In this document: positions 59,851 through 64,000 of the stretch, piece after piece
How the letters are laid out: each line of letters begins with the position of its first letter
Numbering within the stretch: position 1 is the first letter of the stretch
From: Streptomyces sp. WM6378
GTDB taxonomy: Bacteria; Actinomycetota; Actinomycetes; Streptomycetales; Streptomycetaceae
DNA length: 64,000 bases
Assembly: GCF_001279695.1 (NCBI RefSeq)
Contig: NZ_LGDD01000144.1
Span: 43,704 to 107,703, forward strand
Direction: 5' to 3'
Notes under the pieces: generated by a model
The model's database searches: none
The model's input: only the letters and a program-made list of their open reading frames with translations
What the model was told of the DNA's origin: nothing
Program-made: the position numbers and the translations under genes

Positions 59851-59856
59851 TTCTCC

Positions 59857-61377
59857 TTGAACCGTTCAGCTCGCACGAACGACCGCTACTCCGCCGCCCG
59901 TAAGAGCGGCGCCGACCGCGGGGCCCGCTTCCGGCCCCAGGGGCAGAACCGCTCCGGCGGCGGCCGCAGGCCCGCCGCGCCGCAGGGCGAGTTCGCCCTC
60001 CCCGTCACCATCACCCCGGCCCTGCCCCCGGTCGAGAACTTCGGTGACCTGGACATGCCCGCCGAGGTCCTCGACGTGCTGGCCGGCCTGGGTGTGACCG
60101 AGCCGTTCCCGATCCAGGGCGCCACCCTGCCGAACTCGCTCGCGGGCCGCGACGTCCTGGGCCGTGGCCGCACCGGCTCCGGCAAGACCCTCGCCTTCGG
60201 CCTCGCCCTGCTGGTGCGCACCGCCGGGCGCCGCGCCGACTCCAAGAAGCCCCTCGCCCTGATCCTGGTGCCCACGCGCGAGCTGGCCCAGCAGGTCACC
60301 GACGCGCTCACCCCGTACGCCCGCGCGCTGCGGCTGCGGATGGCCACCGTCGTCGGAGGCATGTCGATCGGCCGCCAGGCCGGCGCGCTGCGCTCCGGCG
60401 CCGAGGTCGTCGTGGCCACGCCGGGCCGGCTCAAGGACCTCATCGAGCGCCGCGACTGCCGCCTGGACCAGGTGGCCATCACCGTCCTGGACGAGGCCGA
60501 CCAGATGGCCGACATGGGCTTCATGCCGCAGGTCACCGAGCTCCTCGACCAGGTGCGCCCGGACGGCCAGCGGATGCTGTTCTCGGCCACCCTGGACCGC
60601 AACGTCGACCTTCTGGTCCGCAAGTACCTGCACGACCCGGTGGTCCACTCCGTCGACCCGTCGGCGGGCGCGGTCACCACGATGGAGCACCACGTGCTGC
60701 ACGTGCAGAGCGCCGACAAGTACGCCACGACCACCGAGATCGCGGCCCGCGACGGCCGGGTGATCATGTTCCTGGACACCAAGCACGCCGTCGACCAGCT
60801 CACCAAGCACCTGCTCCAGAGCGGCGTGCGGGCGGCCGCGCTGCACGGCGGCAAGTCCCAGCCGCAGCGCACCCGTACCCTGGCCCAGTTCAAGACCGGT
60901 GCCGTGTCCGTCCTGGTCGCGACCAACGTCGCGGCGCGCGGCATCCACGTCGACAACCTCGACCTCGTGGTCAACGTCGACCCGCCGACCGACCACAAGG
61001 ACTACCTGCACCGCGGCGGCCGCACCGCCCGCGCCGGCGAGTCCGGCAGCGTCGTCACCCTCGTCATGCCCAACCAGCGCCGCGAGATGAGCCGCCTGAT
61101 GATGGCCGCCGGGATCACCCCGACGATCACCCAGGTCCGCTCCGGCGAGGCGGAGCTGAGCCGCATCACCGGCGCCCAGGCCCCCTCCGGAATCCCGGTC
61201 ACCCCCGCGGCGGCCCCGGCGGAGCGCCCCAAGCAGCGCGGCCAGGCCCCGTTCCGCGGCCGCGGCACCGCCCGCGGGCAGGCCGGCGGCGGCCGTACGG
61301 GCACCTCGCGCCGCGCGGGCGAGACCCGCGAGATGGCCGAGGCCCGCAAGGCCGCCCGGGTCCGGCGCGCGGCCTGA
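59857..61377 (+). CDS. DEAD-box RNA helicase
   Basis: The 506-residue protein starts at TTG 59857, six nt after GAGGAAGG. The helicase motifs are in order: PFPIQGATLP (Q motif), GRTGSGKT (I), VPTRELAQQV (Ia), VATPGRL, LDEADQM (DEAD, II), FSATL (III), ATNVAARGI (V) and YLHRGGRTARAG (VI). N- and C-terminal tails are Arg/Gly-rich and probably bind RNA. It follows the cold-shock gene, as in other Streptomyces. The earlier upstream frame is not protein-like. Confidence 0.93.
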   Translation: MNRSARTNDRYSAARKSGADRGARFRPQGQNRSGGGRRPAAPQGEFALPVTITPALPPVENFGDLDMPAEVLDVLAGLGVTEPFPIQGATLPNSLAGRDVLGRGRTGSGKTLAFGLALLVRTAGRRADSKKPLALILVPTRELAQQVTDALTPYARALRLRMATVVGGMSIGRQAGALRSGAEVVVATPGRLKDLIERRDCRLDQVAITVLDEADQMADMGFMPQVTELLDQVRPDGQRMLFSATLDRNVDLLVRKYLHDPVVHSVDPSAGAVTTMEHHVLHVQSADKYATTTEIAARDGRVIMFLDTKHAVDQLTKHLLQSGVRAAALHGGKSQPQRTRTLAQFKTGAVSVLVATNVAARGIHVDNLDLVVNVDPPTDHKDYLHRGGRTARAGESGSVVTLVMPNQRREMSRLMMAAGITPTITQVRSGEAELSRITGAQAPSGIPVTPAAAPAERPKQRGQAPFRGRGTARGQAGGGRTGTSRRAGETREMAEARKAARVRRAA

Positions 61378-61405
61378 CCCCCAGGGGGTGGCCGGCCCGC
61401 ACCGG

Positions 61406-63586
61406 TCACCCCAGGCCCGGCACCGTCGACACCACCAGGTCGATGAGCTTGATGCCGACGAACGGCAGCACGAGGCCGCCGAGCCCGTACACCGCCAGGT
61501 TGCGGCGCAGCAGGTCGTGCGCCGAGGCCGGGGTGTAGCGCACGCCGCGCAGCGCGAGCGGGATCAGCGCCACGATGATCAGCGCGTTGAAGATGATCGC
61601 CGAGGTGATCGCGGACGTCGGGCTGTGCAGGCCCATGACGTTCAGCGCGCCGATCCCCGGATAGGCCGAGGCGAACATCGCCGGGATGATCGCGAAGTAC
61701 TTCGCCACATCGTTCGTGATCGAGAACGTGGTCAACGCGCCCCGGGTGATGAGGAGTTGCTTGCCGATCTCGACGATCTCGATGAGCTTCGTCGGATTGG
61801 AGTCGAGGTCCACCATGTTCCCGGCCTCCTTCGCGGCCGAGGTCCCCGTGTTCATCGCCACGCCCACGTCGGCCTGAGCGAGCGCGGGCGCGTCGTTGGT
61901 CCCGTCGCCCGTCATCGCGACCAGCTTGCCGCCCTCCTGCTCCTTCTTGATCAGGGCGAGCTTGTCCTCGGGGGTGGCCTCGGCGAGGAAGTCGTCCACC
62001 CCGGCCTCCTGGGCGATGGCCCGGGCCGTCAGCGGGTTGTCCCCGGTGATCATGACCGTACGGATGCCCATGCGGCGCAGTTCCGAGAAGCGTTCCGCGA
62101 TGCCGTCCTTGACGACGTCCTTGAGGTGGATCACGCCGAGGACGCGGGGCCCGTTCCAGTCGTGCACGCCGACGAGCAGCGGGGTGCCTCCGGAGGCGGC
62201 GATGGAATCCGCGAACCACCGCGCCTGGTCCGGGACTTGACCCCCGTACATCGCCACCCACTCGATCACCTGGGCGGCCGCGCCCTTGCGGATGTGGGAC
62301 ACGGCGCCGTTCTCCCAGCGCAGGTCCACCCCGCTCATCCGGGTCTGCGCGCTGAACTCCACGAAGCGGGCGCCGCGCAGATCGCCCTCGGCCGGCTCGC
62401 GCAGCCCGTACCGCTCCTTGGCGAGCACCACCACCGAGCGGCCCTCGGGCGTCTCGTCCGCGAGCGAGGCCAGCTGGGCGGCGTCCGCGAGATGCGTCTC
62501 CTTGACCCCGGGCATCGGCACGAACGCCGAGGCCTCCCGGTTGCCCAGCGTGATCGTGCCCGTCTTGTCGAGCAGCAGCGTGTTGATGTCGCCCGCCGCC
62601 TCGACGGCCCGCCCGGACATGGCGAGCACGTTGCGCTGCACCAGGCGGTCCATGCCCGCGATGCCGATCGCGGAGAGCAGCGCCCCGATCGTCGTCGGGA
62701 TCAGCGTCACGAGCAGCGCCACCAGGACGGTGGTGGACTGTGCGGCGTTCGCGTACTCGGCCATCGGCTGGAGCGTCACCACGACCAGCAGGAAGATGAT
62801 GGTGAGCGCCGCGAGCAGGATGTTCAGCGCTATCTCGTTCGGCGTCTTCTGCCGGGCCGCGCCCTCCACCAGCGCGATCATCCGGTCCAGGAAGGAGTGC
62901 CCGGGCCGTGAGGTGACGCGTACGACGATCCGGTCCGAGAGGACGGTCGTGCCGCCGGTGACGCCCGAGCGGTCACCGCCCGACTCGCGGATCACGGGCG
63001 CCGACTCGCCGGTCACCGCCGACTCGTCGACCGCCGCGACCCCGTCGACCACATCGCCGTCCGCAGGGATCAGCTCGCCCGCCTCGACCAGGACGAAGTC
63101 GAACGGCTTGAGATCGGTGGCCGCGACGGCCTCGGTCCTGGCGTGGTCCAGATCCGTACCTACCCGCCAGTTGTCCCGAAGGCGCAGCGCGACGGTGTCC
63201 GTACGGGCCCGGCGCAGCGACTCGGCCTGCGCCTTGCCCCGGCCCTCGGCGACGGCCTCCGCGAGGTTCGCGAAGATCACCGTGAGCCACAGCCAGACGC
63301 CGATCACCCACGTGAAGACCGACGGGTGGACGAGCGCGGACAGCGTGGTCAACGCCGCCCCGATGGCCACCACGAACAGCACCGGCGTCCGCACCAGGTC
63401 CCGCGGATGCAGCTTGCGCAGCGCGTCGGGAAACGCCTTGAGGAGCTGTACGGGTTCGAAGAGCCCGGCGGACCGCCGGCCGTCCCGGTGGGTGGGCCGG
63501 GGCGGCCGCGGCCCCGGCGGATTCCTGGGCGGCGGGCCACTGGGGGACAGGACGGTCGGGGCCTGCTGGGGGGCGGCGGGAGACAT
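61406..63586 (-). CDS. kdpB: Potassium-transporting P-type ATPase subunit KdpB without KdpA/KdpC neighbours
   Basis: The 726-residue P-type ATPase has the KdpB marks: [20 protein letters not shown] early, TGES in the actuator, Asp340 in DKTGT, KGAA in the nucleotide domain, GDGTND and [12 protein letters not shown] in the membrane. In the KdpFABC pump it hydrolyses ATP to drive K+ through KdpA. Here the convergent helicase gene lies directly downstream, and upstream is a divergent gene. So neither kdpA nor kdpC is adjacent on this strand. ATG 63586 follows AGAAGG; a TTG at 63589 is also possible. Confidence 0.93.
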   Translation of the reverse strand: MSPAAPQQAPTVLSPSGPPPRNPPGPRPPRPTHRDGRRSAGLFEPVQLLKAFPDALRKLHPRDLVRTPVLFVVAIGAALTTLSALVHPSVFTWVIGVWLWLTVIFANLAEAVAEGRGKAQAESLRRARTDTVALRLRDNWRVGTDLDHARTEAVAATDLKPFDFVLVEAGELIPADGDVVDGVAAVDESAVTGESAPVIRESGGDRSGVTGGTTVLSDRIVVRVTSRPGHSFLDRMIALVEGAARQKTPNEIALNILLAALTIIFLLVVVTLQPMAEYANAAQSTTVLVALLVTLIPTTIGALLSAIGIAGMDRLVQRNVLAMSGRAVEAAGDINTLLLDKTGTITLGNREASAFVPMPGVKETHLADAAQLASLADETPEGRSVVVLAKERYGLREPAEGDLRGARFVEFSAQTRMSGVDLRWENGAVSHIRKGAAAQVIEWVAMYGGQVPDQARWFADSIAASGGTPLLVGVHDWNGPRVLGVIHLKDVVKDGIAERFSELRRMGIRTVMITGDNPLTARAIAQEAGVDDFLAEATPEDKLALIKKEQEGGKLVAMTGDGTNDAPALAQADVGVAMNTGTSAAKEAGNMVDLDSNPTKLIEIVEIGKQLLITRGALTTFSITNDVAKYFAIIPAMFASAYPGIGALNVMGLHSPTSAITSAIIFNALIIVALIPLALRGVRYTPASAHDLLRRNLAVYGLGGLVLPFVGIKLIDLVVSTVPGLG

Positions 63587-63925
63587 CAACGACCTTCTGG
63601 TGGGTCCGGCGGTCCGGACGGGGTTCGGACACGGCCTGTGATCGGGCGAACCGAAATCTAGGTCATCGCCGGAGCCTAACTCGCCCGATTCCGCGGGTAT
63701 TTACGGCTCTCTGACAGCGCGGTCCACCGATGTCAAAGCCGCGACAATACGGCTGAATCGCCCTCGTGCGTGGAGTCGGCGGTCTCCGGGGGTCAGGGGC
63801 GTATGAGACCCGTCAAGGAGTCGGGGCGGGCCGTAAGAGGGGCGTCAACGGAGGCCGAAAGCGCTCGGCGAGGGGGTTTCCTCGGGATGTCCGTTCTTAT
63901 CCGAACCTCTCTCCAGGAGTTCACG
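63587..63925. promoter_or_regulatory. Divergent promoter region between kdpB and a small membrane protein gene
   Basis: The 339 bp contain no open gene. It has the A/T-richer stretches typical of Streptomyces promoters, around 63690-63760 and 63885-63905. I could not identify a specific operator or riboswitch. Confidence 0.35.
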
Positions 63926-64000
63926 ATGGCCGACGTGGCCTTCGTCGTCACCACGATCGCGGTTTTCGCGTTGGTGGCGCTCATTGCCAAGGGGGTGGCA
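63926..64000 (+). CDS. Small hydrophobic protein, N-terminal part (runs off the window)
   Basis: ATG 63926 is preceded by CAGGAG 7 nt upstream. The first 25 codons read MADVAFVVTTIAVFALVALI and then AKGVA, a single membrane helix. Streptomyces potassium-pump operons often start with very small membrane proteins such as KdpF, and this may be a leader gene of a kdp operon on the plus strand. That is inference; the gene could also be unrelated. Confidence 0.6.
   Translation, partial: MADVAFVVTTIAVFALVALIAKGVA

Noticed and set aside
59512..59856. N-terminal extension of the helicase
   Set aside because: It crosses the cold-shock terminator and the leader hairpins, and its translation is not protein-like; TTG 59857 has a strong Shine-Dalgarno.
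1..64000. tRNA or rRNA genes, CRISPR arrays, insertion sequences, prophage or biosynthetic clusters
   Set aside because: I saw no cloverleaf-like or rRNA-like stretches, no regularly spaced repeats, no transposase or integrase, and no PKS/NRPS/RiPP enzyme genes.

Overview
The window is a high-GC actinobacterial chromosome segment, almost certainly Streptomyces. The signs are very strong GC bias at third codon positions, frequent GTG and TTG starts, F420-type enzymes, a DUF2637 protein, a PucR-xanthine dehydrogenase block, a KdpB ATPase and the small GC-rich intergenic repeats typical of the genus. I find about 50 protein genes. I find no rRNA, tRNA, CRISPR array, transposase, phage or natural-product cluster.

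Layout: 1-2.5 kb holds the start of an AidB-like acyl-CoA dehydrogenase, a BrkB-type membrane protein, an AraC regulator and a VOC protein. 2.5-9.8 kb is a six-gene minus-strand operon for a membrane complex related to complex I and group-4 hydrogenases; its large subunit has lost the Ni-Fe cysteines. 9.9-14.1 kb holds an ArsR regulator and a two-gene anion-type ABC transporter; both are preceded by the same inverted-repeat motif. 14.1-16.9 kb holds a decayed SEFIR/TIR gene, a predicted 23-residue peptide gene and rsgA, and the block is bordered by inverted copies of a roughly 95-bp repeat. 16.9-23.5 kb carries an Ada-AlkA protein with a damaged glycosylase domain, a ChaA-type antiporter, asparagine synthetase, an F420 oxidoreductase, a DUF456 protein and a regulator.

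23.6-36.2 kb carries a large secreted subtilase, a PP2C-like phosphatase, a pyruvate oxidase/dehydrogenase, a membrane Ser/Thr kinase and a GH38 alpha-mannosidase. 36.3-41.1 kb holds small regulatory and hypothetical genes and an iron-box-controlled FhuF-like reductase. 41.2-50.1 kb is a purine catabolism unit: PucR regulator, three-subunit xanthine dehydrogenase, NCS2 purine permease and XdhC. 50.1-58.8 kb is mixed: an ArsR-type regulator with an MFS exporter, an Eis-like acetyltransferase, a polysaccharide deacetylase behind DosR-like boxes, an IMP dehydrogenase resembling the Tritrichomonas foetus enzyme, an orphan ligand-binding protein and a short-chain dehydrogenase. 58.8-61.4 kb is a cold-shock pair (Csp and DEAD-box helicase) with conspicuous leader RNA helices. 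The end has a kdpB gene without adjacent kdpA or kdpC, and the start of a small membrane protein gene.

The best leads are: the cofactor-less hydrogenase-like complex; the operator shared by the ArsR gene and the ABC operon; the leader helices of csp and the helicase, one of which pairs with the Shine-Dalgarno sequence; the tandem DosR-like boxes; and the small peptide gene upstream of rsgA. All family assignments come from reading motifs and overall sequence character, not from database searches.
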